The position numbers were made by a program, and so were the translations under genes. Positions 55,860 through 64,000 of a DNA stretch of 64,000 nucleotides are shown in pieces. The number at the start of each line of letters is the position of its first letter. The stretch's first letter is position 1. Source of the DNA: Massilia sp. PAMC28688. GTDB lineage: Bacteria; Pseudomonadota; Gammaproteobacteria; Burkholderiales; Burkholderiaceae_D. A model generated the notes under the pieces. It was not told the origin of the DNA, did not search any database, and saw only the letters and a program-made list of their open reading frames with translations. The stretch spans positions 2,604,001 to 2,668,000 of the forward strand of contig NZ_CP080378.1 in the NCBI RefSeq assembly GCF_019443445.1, written 5' to 3'.

Positions 55860-56990
55860 TTACTTCAGGTCGCGCAGAGACTGCCAAACGGCCTGCAGGA
55901 CGGCACCGCCAAGGCGAGCGCTGCGGGCACCATCCCAGCCGCTTTGCGGGTCGGGATCGTTGGCGTTGTCCTTGAACGGCAGCTCCAGCGTCAGCGACAG
56001 GCAGCCGAAGGCGTGGGTGATGTGCGGCGAACCCATGGTGAGCGTCTCGTCGGTGTAGGGGGCGTCGCCATAGCCGTGCACATCCTGGAAGTCCGGGCTG
56101 GCAATCTTGAAGTAGTCGGCAAACTGCTTTTCCTGGGCTGCCTGCGCGGGCGTGAAGCCGGGCAGGGCGCCGCTGCCGGCCGTGAAGACGTATGGCAAGC
56201 CTTCATCGCCGTGCACGTCCAGGAACAGGTCGCAGCCGGTTTCCTTCATCTTGTTCTTGACCAGGAACACCTCCGGGCTGCGTTCCATGCTCGGCGTATT
56301 CCACTCGCGGTTGAGGTTGGCGCCGGCCGCGTTGGTGCGCAGGTTGCCGCGCACCGAGCCGTCCGGATTCATGTTCGGCACCACGTAGAACACCGCTTCC
56401 TTGAGGCACTGGCGGCCATACGGGTCGGCCGGGTCGAGCAGGGCGTCGAGCATGCCTTCCACGAACCACTCGGCCATGGTCTCGCCCGGGTGCTGGCGCG
56501 CGATGACCCACACCTTGCGCGCCGCTTGCGGATCGCCGATGACCAGCAAGTTCATGTCGCGCCCGTCGACGGTGCTGCCCAGGTCGAGCATGCGCACGTG
56601 TTCCGACATCTGGGCGCGGTCCAGCAGTTCCAGGTGGCGCTCCCACGAATACGGCTCGAAGTAGGCGTAGTACACGCTGTCCATGCCGGGCGTGTGGGAA
56701 ATGGTCATGACCTCGCCATCGAACGTGGTGGGAACCCGGAACCAGTTGATGCGGTCATAGCTGGCCATGGCCTGGTAGTCTTCCCAGCCGGCCGGGTAAG
56801 CGGCCTTGCCGGCATTGAGGAAGCGGATGGTGCACGCTTGTCCCTGCGCGCCCTGCAGGCGGAAGTAAAACCACTGGCGGATGTCGGCGTGGGAATCCTT
56901 GCGGATGTTCAGGTCGATGGCGCCGGCGCTGGTGGCGCTGACGATCTCGATGGCGCCGGCGTCGAACTGGCTGCTGATTTTGATAGACAT
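55860..56990 (-). CDS. M14 zinc carboxypeptidase, cytosolic CCP-like
   Basis: The 376-residue protein has an N-terminal beta domain (about 1-120) with IRQWFYFRLQGA and FLNAGKAAYP, then the M14 peptidase domain. Zinc ligands are H167 and E170 in RQHPGETMAEW and H260 in LDVHGDEG. Substrate residues are in GNLRTNAAGANLNREW, and the catalytic glutamate is in LTLELPF. This layout matches the cytosolic carboxypeptidase (AGBL/CCP-like) branch found in bacteria. It has no signal peptide, so it should act on peptides in the cytoplasm; the substrate is unknown. Confidence 0.9.
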   Translation of the reverse strand: MSIKISSQFDAGAIEIVSATSAGAIDLNIRKDSHADIRQWFYFRLQGAQGQACTIRFLNAGKAAYPAGWEDYQAMASYDRINWFRVPTTFDGEVMTISHTPGMDSVYYAYFEPYSWERHLELLDRAQMSEHVRMLDLGSTVDGRDMNLLVIGDPQAARKVWVIARQHPGETMAEWFVEGMLDALLDPADPYGRQCLKEAVFYVVPNMNPDGSVRGNLRTNAAGANLNREWNTPSMERSPEVFLVKNKMKETGCDLFLDVHGDEGLPYVFTAGSGALPGFTPAQAAQEKQFADYFKIASPDFQDVHGYGDAPYTDETLTMGSPHITHAFGCLSLTLELPFKDNANDPDPQSGWDGARSARLGGAVLQAVWQSLRDLK

Positions 56991-57247
56991 TGTGTGTCCT
57001 TGACGGGTGAATGGAGGGCCTGTGGCCGAGGCAACATCATACCGTTTGCGGGCGCGATGTGCGCATGAAAACAACGGAATTGCCGCCCGGCATTTCATGC
57101 ATTTTCGCCATTCATAGGGGAGCGGGGGCAATTGCTTTTCTCCAAGAAATATTGCATCGACAAGTAGCTCCACTTCATGAACACAACCAGATACAATTGT
57201 CACCTTTGGTAAACACGCCGGTCTAACAGCCGTGTAGGAGAGTGTGC

Positions 57248-58333
57248 ATGCAGCGTCGTTCCTTCCTTGCCAGTACCACCGTTGGTGCTGGCGCGGGCCT
57301 GGTAGCCGCACCGGCGCTGGCACAAGCCTCTCCCGTCATCAACTGGCGTCTGGCTTCAAGTTTTCCCAAGACACTAGACACGATCTTTGGCGCGTCCGAT
57401 ACCTTCACGCGGCGCGTGTCGCAGCTCACGGGCGGGCGCTTCACCATCCGCGCGTTCGCCGGTGGCGAGATCGTCCCGGGGCTGCAGGTACTCGATGCCG
57501 TGCAGGCCGGCACGGTGGAGATGGGGCACACGGCGTCGTACTATTACTTCGGCAAGGATCCCACCTTTTCCTTCGACACTGCCATGCCTTTTGGCCTGAC
57601 TTCGCGCCAGCAGACGGCGTGGTTCGTGCAGGGCGGTGGACGCGAGCTGATGCGCGATTTTTTCCGCGGCTATGGCGTGGTTAACTTCCTCGGTGGCAAC
57701 ACGGGCGTGCAGATGGGCGGCTGGTACCGCAAGCAGATCAAGACCTTGGCCGACGTCAAGGGCCTCAAGATCCGCATTGCCGGCCTGGCCGGCCGCGTGA
57801 TGGAGCGCATGGGGGCGGTGCCGCAGCAAATTGCGGGGGCCGATGTCTATCCGGCGCTGGAAAAGGGCACCATCGATGCTGCCGAGTGGGTCGGTCCCTA
57901 TGACGATGAAAAACTGGGCCTGGCCAGGGTGGCGCCGTATTACTACACCCCGGGCTGGTGGGAAGCGGGACCGCAGCTGTCGTTCTACATCAATATCAAG
58001 CAGTGGGAAAAGCTGCCCAGGGAGTACCAGGCCGCGATCGAGGCGGCCAGCTATGAGGCCCATGTGGTCATGCAGGCCGAGTACGACGCCAGGAATCCCG
58101 CGGCGCTGGCCCGCCTGCTCAAGAGCGGTGCCAAGCTCAATTATTTTTCCAAGCCCATCATGCAGGCCGCTTACAGGTTCTCGACCGAAGTGATGGAAGA
58201 GGAGGCGTCGAAGAACGCCAGGTTTGCCAGGATTTACGGACCGTGGAAGCGGTTTCGCCAGGATCAGAATATGTGGGCATCGGTGGCCGAAGCACAGATG
58301 CAAAACTTCTTGATTGCGAGCGGACGGAAGTAA
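57248..58333 (+). CDS. TRAP transporter substrate-binding protein DctP (copy 2)
   Basis: The ATG at 57248 starts MQRRSFLASTTVGAGAG, again a twin-arginine signal (ends ALAQA). The 361-residue protein is colinear with the copy at 52439 and identical over long stretches (NWRLASSFPKTLDTIFGASD). Differences cluster in the ligand-facing half, for example GFAGKVLERLG against GLAGRVMERMG, and the C-terminal helices. No DctQ or DctM gene is adjacent. The two copies may bind related acids and share one membrane unit elsewhere. Confidence 0.9.
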   Translation: MQRRSFLASTTVGAGAGLVAAPALAQASPVINWRLASSFPKTLDTIFGASDTFTRRVSQLTGGRFTIRAFAGGEIVPGLQVLDAVQAGTVEMGHTASYYYFGKDPTFSFDTAMPFGLTSRQQTAWFVQGGGRELMRDFFRGYGVVNFLGGNTGVQMGGWYRKQIKTLADVKGLKIRIAGLAGRVMERMGAVPQQIAGADVYPALEKGTIDAAEWVGPYDDEKLGLARVAPYYYTPGWWEAGPQLSFYINIKQWEKLPREYQAAIEAASYEAHVVMQAEYDARNPAALARLLKSGAKLNYFSKPIMQAAYRFSTEVMEEEASKNARFARIYGPWKRFRQDQNMWASVAEAQMQNFLIASGRK

Positions 58334-58435
58334 CTTCGATTTTGTTGTGCAATATCAAACCACACGCAGATGTGGCTGGTAATTTTTGTGACTGGCCGTG
58401 TGGCGAGGTTCGCCAGGTGCGTTTAGGGGGTGTCT

Positions 58436-58696
58436 ATGGTTGGTATTTTTTTAAAGTCAGCAAAAGTGACGAGCATTAACAGTCACGGGTTCTGGATCAA
58501 ATGCAACGATGAAGAGTTGTATCTGCCGTTTGTCGAATTTCCGTGGTTCGAGCACGCCACCGTTCCCCAGATCTGCAAGGTGCGCTACGTGAGCTCCACG
58601 CGCCTGTACTGGCCCGAGCTCGATCTCGATTTCACCATCGAATCGCTGCGCAATCCCCTGTCTTCGCCCAACAGCACCTTTCACTACGATTGCTGA
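58436..58696 (+). CDS. DUF2442 protein
   Basis: AGGGGG lies 5 bases before the ATG at 58436. The 86-residue product has the DUF2442 pattern: a first strand IFLKSAKVTSI, then CNDEELYLPFVEFPWF and RLYWPELDLDFTIESL. DUF2442 proteins are often the second gene of a toxin-antitoxin-like pair with DUF4160; no such partner is next to it here. Role unknown. Confidence 0.8.
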   Translation: MVGIFLKSAKVTSINSHGFWIKCNDEELYLPFVEFPWFEHATVPQICKVRYVSSTRLYWPELDLDFTIESLRNPLSSPNSTFHYDC

Positions 58697-58726
58697 TGCG
58701 GCGCCGGCCTGGCGCGTCGTGCGCGC

Positions 58727-59665
58727 TCAGGCCAGCCCGCCAAAGCGCTGGTAAAAGGCGGCATCGGCGCGTGGCGCGTTGGCGTCCTCGCGCGTGAGCG
58801 CAGCCATGATGTGCTGCTCCGCCGCTGCCTGCGTGCGGCGGTAGATCGCGCGCGCCAGCGCGTAGGCGTCCACGCCCGGCCACGGATCGGGCAGCAGTTC
58901 GACCGGCAGCATCGGGTCGTGCAGCTGCACGCGCCGGTACGCATGAATCAGCAGGCTGCGGATGACGAACGCTTCCTCCGCGGTCAACTGCGCCTCTTGC
59001 TCCAGCAATGCAAGCAGGGGGCGGAACTGCGCCATGAAACCATGGTAGCCATCGACCACCACCGATAGATCCCACCCTTCTGCCGCCAGTTCGCGCAGCG
59101 GCCGCGTCGACACGCCGGCCAGTTCTGCAGCCCTGCATACCAGCAGCTTGCCGCGCGCGTTGTGGCGCACCAGCAATTCCTCGATCACGTCGGCGCCGGC
59201 CGCAGGATGGCCGAATATGCCGGGCGCAATCTGCGCATAGCCTTCCCACGCCAGCTCCTTGCGCAGCGTGGCGCGGGTAGGCGCATCCAGCGTGCCCGAT
59301 GCCGCCAGCACCATGGTCCAGCTGCCATCCCAGTGCGCCGTCAGCGGCGCATAGATGCGGCGGTTGGCGCGTTCAAAGCGGGGCAGGGCTTGCGGCAGCA
59401 GGGAGTAGGAGCTGCGCCGGCCATCGCGGTTGGCCACCAGCCAGCCTTCCTGCGCCAGCCGGAACACGCTGGTGCGCAGCAGCCGGTCATTGACGCCAAA
59501 GGGCGCCATCAGTTCGATCAGGCTGCCCAGCCAGACGGTGCCGCCGTGCGGGGCGATGGCATCGCCAAAGATCGTCATCACCAGCGACTTCGAGCGCGGC
59601 GGGTCGGTGGCCAGGAAGCGGGCAATCCATTCGGTGCTCGTCATAAGTTTCATGGGTGAATTCAT
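58727..59665 (-). CDS. paaX: PaaX, repressor of phenylacetate degradation
   Basis: The 312-residue protein has the PaaX layout: an N-terminal winged helix (about 25-95) with KSLVMTIFGDAIAPHGG and LLRTSVFRLAQEGWL, a central ferredoxin-like region, and a C-terminal helical domain with FVIRSLLIHAYRRVQLHDP. PaaX represses paa operons until phenylacetyl-CoA binds. It is divergent from paaA with 105 bases between. A start at 59650 (MKLMTS) is also possible. Confidence 0.94.
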   Translation of the reverse strand: MNSPMKLMTSTEWIARFLATDPPRSKSLVMTIFGDAIAPHGGTVWLGSLIELMAPFGVNDRLLRTSVFRLAQEGWLVANRDGRRSSYSLLPQALPRFERANRRIYAPLTAHWDGSWTMVLAASGTLDAPTRATLRKELAWEGYAQIAPGIFGHPAAGADVIEELLVRHNARGKLLVCRAAELAGVSTRPLRELAAEGWDLSVVVDGYHGFMAQFRPLLALLEQEAQLTAEEAFVIRSLLIHAYRRVQLHDPMLPVELLPDPWPGVDAYALARAIYRRTQAAAEQHIMAALTREDANAPRADAAFYQRFGGLA

Positions 59666-59668
59666 ACA

Positions 59669-59698
59669 CGAATCTTAAACCGGATTCGGACATGATTC
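59669..59698. promoter_or_regulatory. Candidate PaaX operator
   Basis: CGAATC (59669-59674) and GATTCG (59683-59688) form a 6-base inverted repeat, and TGATTC follows at 59693-59698. Known PaaX sites are built from TGATTC/GAATCA-like half-sites. The position between paaX and paaA fits control of both genes. Confidence 0.5.
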
Positions 59699-59770
59699 AC
59701 AAAAATAGGTGTACATCTCAAAATATGTATCGTATTATCGACATTCAGACTTGGCAAGGGGAGCATCACC

Positions 59771-60754
59771 ATGTACGCACAACTGGTAGAAACGGGACTG
59801 AGCAAGGTCCAGGGCGCTGACGACATGAGCGCCGACGAGCTGGCCTTCCAGGCCCGCATCGATGCCGGCATCAAGATCGAAGCGAAGGACTGGATGCCCG
59901 ACGCCTACCGCAAGACCTTGATCCGCCAGATTTCGCAGCACGCGCACTCGGAAATCGTCGGCCAGCTGCCGGAAGGCAACTGGGTGACGCGCGCCCCTAC
60001 GCTCAAGCGCAAGTCGATCCTGCTGGCCAAGATCCAGGATGAAGCGGGTCATGGCCTGTACCTGTACAGCGCCGCCGAAACGCTGGGCGTGTCGCGCGAC
60101 GAGCTGCTGGCGGCCCTGCATTCGGGCAAGGCCAAGTATTCGAGCATCTTCAATTACCCCACCCTGTCGTGGGCCGACATGGGCGCGGTAGGCTGGCTGG
60201 TGGATGGCTCGGCCATCATCAACCAGATTCCCCTGTGCCGCTGCTCGTACGGCCCGTATGCACGCGCCATGATCCGCGTGTGCAAGGAAGAGTCCTTCCA
60301 CGCGCGCCAGGGCTACGACATCATGATGAGCCTGGCCAGGGGCACGCCCGAGCAAAAGGCCATGGCGCAGGATGCGCTCAACCGCTGGTGGTGGCCGTCG
60401 CTGATGATGTTCGGCCCGTCGGACGCCGAGTCGGTCAACAGCGCGCAGTCGGCCAAATGGCGCATCAAGCTGTTCTCCAACGACGAACTGCGCCAGCGCA
60501 TGGTGGACCAGACCGTGCCCCAGGCCGAATACCTGGGCCTGACCATTCCCGATCCCGACCTGAAGTTCAACGCCGAAACGGGCCACTACGAGTTCGGCAA
60601 GATCGACTGGAGCGAATTTAATAACGTCCTGAAGGGCAATGGCCCGTGCAACCGCGAACGCCTGGCCACGCGCGTCAAGGCCTGGGACGACGGCGAATGG
60701 TTCCGCGATGCGATGGTGGCCTACGCCGACAAGAAGCAGGCGCGCGCCGCCTGA
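59771..60754 (+). CDS. paaA: Phenylacetyl-CoA 1,2-epoxidase subunit PaaA
   Basis: The 327-residue protein is the catalytic diiron subunit. Two carboxylate-histidine sets are visible: [11 protein letters not shown] and [12 protein letters not shown]. With PaaC (structural), PaaB and the reductase PaaE it epoxidises the ring of phenylacetyl-CoA. It is the first gene of the paaABCDE-G operon, preceded by AAGGGGAG. Confidence 0.97.
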   Translation: MYAQLVETGLSKVQGADDMSADELAFQARIDAGIKIEAKDWMPDAYRKTLIRQISQHAHSEIVGQLPEGNWVTRAPTLKRKSILLAKIQDEAGHGLYLYSAAETLGVSRDELLAALHSGKAKYSSIFNYPTLSWADMGAVGWLVDGSAIINQIPLCRCSYGPYARAMIRVCKEESFHARQGYDIMMSLARGTPEQKAMAQDALNRWWWPSLMMFGPSDAESVNSAQSAKWRIKLFSNDELRQRMVDQTVPQAEYLGLTIPDPDLKFNAETGHYEFGKIDWSEFNNVLKGNGPCNRERLATRVKAWDDGEWFRDAMVAYADKKQARAA

Positions 60755-60781
60755 CGCAATGCTGCAAACATGGAGAAAGCA

Positions 60782-61066
60782 ATGAGCAAAGAATGGCCCC
60801 TGTGGGAAGTCTTCATCCGTAGCCAGCACGGCCTGGCCCACAAGCACGTGGGCAGCCTGCACGCGAGCGACGCCGAGATGGCGGTCAACAATGCGCGCGA
60901 CGTCTACACCCGCCGCAATGAAGGCGTCTCGATCTGGGTGGTTCGCGCGGCCGACATTGTCGCCAGCAGCCCGGCCGACAAGGGCGCCCTGTTCGAGCCG
61001 TCGAACAGCAAGGTATATCGTCACCCGACCTTCTTCCCGATGCCGGAAGAAGTCAAGAACCTGTGA
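60782..61066 (+). CDS. paaB: Phenylacetyl-CoA epoxidase subunit PaaB
   Basis: The 94-residue protein starts MSKEWPLWEVFIRSQHGLAHKHVGS, the PaaB signature, and ends MPEEVKNL. PaaB bridges PaaAC heterodimers. GGAGA precedes the ATG at 60782. The stop overlaps the paaC GTG start. Confidence 0.96.
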   Translation: MSKEWPLWEVFIRSQHGLAHKHVGSLHASDAEMAVNNARDVYTRRNEGVSIWVVRAADIVASSPADKGALFEPSNSKVYRHPTFFPMPEEVKNL

Positions 61067-61839
61067 GCGTGTCCGTGAACCAGGATGTGAACAATCGATT
61101 CGATTACCTGCTGCGCCAGGGCGACAACGCCCTGATCCTGTCGCAGCAGCTGTCCAAACTGTGCGGCAAAGGGCCGGCGCTGGAAGAAGACATGGCGCTG
61201 ACCAACGTGGCGCTCGACCTGCTGGGCCAGACCCGCATGTGGCTGACCTACGCCGGTGAACTGGAAGGACGCGGCCGCGACGAAGACAAGCTGGCCTACC
61301 TGCGCGACGCCCACGACATGCGCAACTGCCTGCTGGTGGAGCAGCCCAACGGTAACTACGCCGACACCATGGTGCGCCAGTTCTACTTCGACACCTGGCA
61401 CTACTTTTTGATGCAGGGGCTGAGCTCATCGAGCGATACGCGCATCGCCGAGATCGCGGAAAAGTCGATCAAGGAAGTGACCTACCACCTGCGCCGCAGC
61501 GGCGACCTGATCGTGCGCATGGGCGACGGTACCGAGGAAAGCCATCGCCGCACCCAGACCGCGGTCAACGCGCTGTGGATGTACAGCGGCGAAGCGTTCA
61601 TGTACGACGCGGTTGACGAGGCCATGGTGGCGCAGGGTGTGGCGCCGGCGGCAGAGGGCCTGCGCGCCTCCTTCCTGGAGCATGTGTCCGAGATCCTGGC
61701 AGAAGCCACGCTCACCATGCCCGATCCGGGAGCATGGATGCAGCAGGGCGGCAAAAAGGGCCGCCACAGCGAGCACCTTGGCTACATCCTGGCCGAAATG
61801 CAGTTCCTGCAGCGCGCCTATCCCGGCGCCGAGTGGTAA
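61063..61839 (+). CDS. paaC: Phenylacetyl-CoA epoxidase subunit PaaC (GTG start)
   Basis: The 258-residue protein starts at GTG 61063 inside the paaB stop (GTGA). It has the ferritin-like four-helix pattern GDNALILSQQLSKLCGKGP and NVALDLLGQTRMWLTYAGELE, and the RRSGDLIVRMGDGTEESH stretch, as in PaaC. It is the structural partner of PaaA and lacks its diiron site. Confidence 0.95.
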   Translation: MSVSVNQDVNNRFDYLLRQGDNALILSQQLSKLCGKGPALEEDMALTNVALDLLGQTRMWLTYAGELEGRGRDEDKLAYLRDAHDMRNCLLVEQPNGNYADTMVRQFYFDTWHYFLMQGLSSSSDTRIAEIAEKSIKEVTYHLRRSGDLIVRMGDGTEESHRRTQTAVNALWMYSGEAFMYDAVDEAMVAQGVAPAAEGLRASFLEHVSEILAEATLTMPDPGAWMQQGGKKGRHSEHLGYILAEMQFLQRAYPGAEW

Positions 61840-61841
61840 GC

Positions 61842-62357
61842 ATGCCTCCCGCAGCCAGTGCCGATCAGGTATGGACCTGGCTGGGGGAGGTCGCCGATCC
61901 GGAAATCCCGGTCATCTCTATCGTGGACCTGGGCATCGTGCGTGATGTCGCCTTTGAGGATGACACCTGCGTGGTGACCATCACGCCCACCTATTCGGGC
62001 TGCCCGGCCATGCAGGTGATTGCCGACTCGGTGCAGGAAGCGCTGCGCGGGCGCGGCATGGACAAGGTCAGGCTGGTGAACCAGCTCTCGCCCGCCTGGA
62101 CCACGGACTGGATGAGTGACGCCGGCAAGGCCGCGCTGAAGGGCTATGGCATAGCGCCGCCGGCGCAGCAGGTGATCGATATCAGTGGCCTGCACGCGGG
62201 CGTCAAGCGCCGGCCTGCGCCGCCGCTGGTGATCACCTGCCCCAATTGCGGATCGACCCACACTGAGCTGACCAGCCAGTTTGGTTCCACGCCGTGCAAG
62301 GCGCTCTACAAATGCCTGGACTGCCGGGAACCGTTTGATTATTTTAAGTGCCACTAG
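61842..62357 (+). CDS. paaD: PaaD, iron-sulfur assembly-type maturation factor
   Basis: The 171-residue protein has a MIP18 (DUF59) domain (about 10-95) with VADPEIPVISIVDLGIVRDV and YSGCPAMQVI, and a C-terminal zinc-ribbon-like region with CPNCGS and CLDCREPFDYFKCH. PaaD is thought to help assemble or insert the metal centre of the epoxidase system. It lies two bases after paaC. Confidence 0.95.
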   Translation: MPPAASADQVWTWLGEVADPEIPVISIVDLGIVRDVAFEDDTCVVTITPTYSGCPAMQVIADSVQEALRGRGMDKVRLVNQLSPAWTTDWMSDAGKAALKGYGIAPPAQQVIDISGLHAGVKRRPAPPLVITCPNCGSTHTELTSQFGSTPCKALYKCLDCREPFDYFKCH

Positions 62358-62360
62358 GGC

Positions 62361-62390
62361 CACAACACGCTACAACACGCGACAACACGT
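62361..62390 (+). repeat. 10-base repeats between paaD and paaE
   Basis: ACAACACG occurs at 62362, 62372 and 62382, exactly one helical turn apart, with a weaker copy ATAACACT at 62391. The block fills the gap between the paaD stop and the paaE start region. Confidence 0.9.
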
Positions 62391-62407
62391 ATAACACTGG
62401 GTCCATC

Positions 62408-63484
62408 ATGAGCAAATTTTATCCATTGGCCGTTGCCAAGGTAAAGCACGAGACGCGCGACACCATTGCCGTCACCTTTGACGTGCCGGCGGAACTTGCC
62501 GCCAGCTTCGCCTACCAGCAGGGCCAGCACCTGACCCTGCGCGCCATGATCGGCGACGAGGATGTGCGCCGCTCGTACTCGATCTGCTCGGCAGTGCAGG
62601 ATGGCGCGCTGCGCGTGGCCATCAAACGCACGCCGGGCGGCCTGTTTTCGTGCTGGGCCAACGATTCGCTCAAGCCCGGCATGACGCTCGAAGTCATGCC
62701 GCCCATGGGCCACTTCAACGTGCCACTGTCTGGCGAACATGCGCGCCACTACGTCGCCTTTGCGGCCGGCAGCGGCATTACGCCGATCCTGTCGATCATC
62801 AAGACCACGCTGTTGACGGAGCCGAACAGCCGCTTTACGCTGTTTTACGGTAACCGCGCGTCGTCCTCCGTCATCTTCAAGGAAGAACTGACGGACCTGA
62901 AAGACATGTACATGGATCGCCTCAACCTGGCCTATGTCATGAGCCGCGAGCAGCAGGATGTGGAACTGTTCAACGGCCGCATCACCAAGGAAAAGGTGGA
63001 GCAGTTCATCAAGTACTGGATCAATATCGACGACATCGATATCGCCTTCATCTGCGGCCCCGAGGACATGATGCATGGCGTCTCGGCCGCGCTGCAGGAA
63101 GCGGGCATGCCCAAGGAGCACATCAAGGTGGAGCTGTTCGCCGCCAGCATCCCCAAGCACCAGCACAAGCCACGCCAGTTCGACGCCGGGGTGCGGCACG
63201 AGACCGAGGTCACCGTCATCATGGACGGCAACCATGCCAGCTTCAGCATGGACAAGGACAAGGAATCGATCCTGGACGCCGGCCTGCGCGCCGGCATCGA
63301 CATGCGTTACTCCTGCAAGGGCGGCGTGTGCTCCACCTGCCGCTGCAAGCTGCTCGAAGGCCAGGTCGACATGGACGCCAACTTCGCGCTCGAAGACTAC
63401 GAAGTGGCGCGCGGCTTCGTGCTGTCGTGCCAGGCCTTTCCGGTCACCGACAAGGTGGTCATCGATTTTGATCAAGCCGAATAA
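62408..63484 (+). CDS. paaE: Phenylacetyl-CoA epoxidase reductase PaaE
   Basis: The 358-residue protein has an FAD domain (about 1-105; RRSYSICSA), an NAD-binding domain (about 110-235; AAGSGITPILSIIKTTL, ICGPEDMM) and a C-terminal plant-type 2Fe-2S ferredoxin domain with CKGGVCSTCRCK and a last Cys in LSCQAF. It passes electrons from NADPH to the PaaAC diiron centre. Confidence 0.96.
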   Translation: MSKFYPLAVAKVKHETRDTIAVTFDVPAELAASFAYQQGQHLTLRAMIGDEDVRRSYSICSAVQDGALRVAIKRTPGGLFSCWANDSLKPGMTLEVMPPMGHFNVPLSGEHARHYVAFAAGSGITPILSIIKTTLLTEPNSRFTLFYGNRASSSVIFKEELTDLKDMYMDRLNLAYVMSREQQDVELFNGRITKEKVEQFIKYWINIDDIDIAFICGPEDMMHGVSAALQEAGMPKEHIKVELFAASIPKHQHKPRQFDAGVRHETEVTVIMDGNHASFSMDKDKESILDAGLRAGIDMRYSCKGGVCSTCRCKLLEGQVDMDANFALEDYEVARGFVLSCQAFPVTDKVVIDFDQAE

Positions 63485-63503
63485 AAACCACGGGGACACT
63501 AGC

Positions 63504-64000
63504 ATGAACTATGAGAACATCCAATTTCAGATCGCCGACGGCATCGCGACACTGACGCTGAACCGTCCGGACAAGCTCAATAGCTTCACCCAGGCCATGC
63601 ACCTTGAGGTGCGCGCTGCGCTGGATGAACTCAAGGCCGACAATACCGTGCGCGTCCTGCTGCTCACCGGTGCAGGGCGTGGCTTTTGCGCCGGCCAGGA
63701 CCTGTCGGACCGCGCGGTGGAGCCGGGCGCCCAGGGCGTGGACCTGGGCCACTCGGTGGAGACCTATTACGCGCCGCTGGTGCTGGCCCTGAAAGCCCTG
63801 CCGATCCCGGTCATCTGCGCCGTCAACGGCGTGGCCGCCGGCGCCGGTGCCAACCTGGCACTGGCCTGCGACATCGTGCTGGCCGCCAAATCGGCCAGCT
63901 TCGTGGAAGTGTTCTGCAAGCTGGGACTCATTCCCGACACCGGCGGCACCTGGCACCTGCCGCGCCTCGTGGGTCACGCGCGCGCCATGGGCATGGCCCT
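63504..64000 (+). CDS. paaG: PaaG, ring-epoxide isomerase (crotonase family), cut by window end
   Basis: The frame opens at ATG 63504 (MNYENIQFQIADGIATLTLN) and stays open to the window edge, 165 codons. Crotonase blocks are clear: the oxyanion-hole strand GRGFCAGQDL and NGVAAGAGANLALACD, then FVEVFCKLGLIPDTGGTW with the likely catalytic aspartate. PaaG isomerises the epoxide to the oxepin-CoA after PaaABCE. GGGGAC lies upstream, 20 bases after paaE. Confidence 0.93.
   Translation, partial: MNYENIQFQIADGIATLTLNRPDKLNSFTQAMHLEVRAALDELKADNTVRVLLLTGAGRGFCAGQDLSDRAVEPGAQGVDLGHSVETYYAPLVLALKALPIPVICAVNGVAAGAGANLALACDIVLAAKSASFVEVFCKLGLIPDTGGTWHLPRLVGHARAMGMA

Overview
The window is high-GC bacterial chromosome. 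Its gene content and order (trxA-rho-rpmE2, the five-step hut route with hutF/hutG/hutD, paaABCDE-G, a caa3-type oxidase, many chemotaxis genes) fit a soil or water betaproteobacterium of the Burkholderiales, most likely Oxalobacteraceae (Massilia/Duganella/Janthinobacterium-like). The taxonomic call is inference from gene content, not a database match.

Bases 1-5036 are accessory DNA: the tRNA-proximal end of an integrated, prophage-derived element. A P4-type tyrosine integrase and a small HTH protein lie against the 3' end of a tRNA-Leu(CAA). Farther in are a decayed lysis cassette (truncated M15 endolysin, i-spanin and o-spanin) and several AT-richer membrane-protein genes. The far attachment site is not in the window. 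Bases 5185-13132 return to core chromosome: an ArnT-like glycosyltransferase, rpmE2, rho, trxA, and a hybrid histidine kinase with a receiver-only protein.

Bases 13267-26578 hold histidine utilisation. hutC is separated from hutUHGFDI by ada, a mobile cluster and an amidohydrolase gene. The hut promoter carries a perfect palindrome exactly between its -35 and -10 boxes. The mobile cluster (15.2-17.4 kb) is the most informative part of the window. A REP-associated tyrosine transposase gene (RAYT) is flanked by inverted pairs of REP-like repeats, and an IS110-family element has inserted into one repeat. All four guide segments of that element's bridge RNA can be read against its own ends and its target. 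Circularisation would also create a promoter, and the recombinase stop codon is completed by target DNA.

Bases 26.6-51 kb are mostly housekeeping and signalling: an osmoprotectant-binding-protein pseudogene, GNAT, EamA exporter, Mpo1-like protein, two DNA glycosylases, HDOD protein, two chemoreceptors (one beside two free periplasmic Cache proteins, one with cheW), an MFS transporter, an FAH-family enzyme, a sorbosone-dehydrogenase-like lipoprotein, a compact caa3 oxidase cluster with a fused subunit I+III, and a yjgA-mogA-esterase operon. Bases 51-58.3 kb contain pmbA, two close paralogues of a TRAP substrate-binding protein without membrane subunits, a second hybrid kinase and an M14 carboxypeptidase. 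The window ends in the phenylacetate cluster: paaX divergent from paaABCDE and a paaG gene cut by the window edge.
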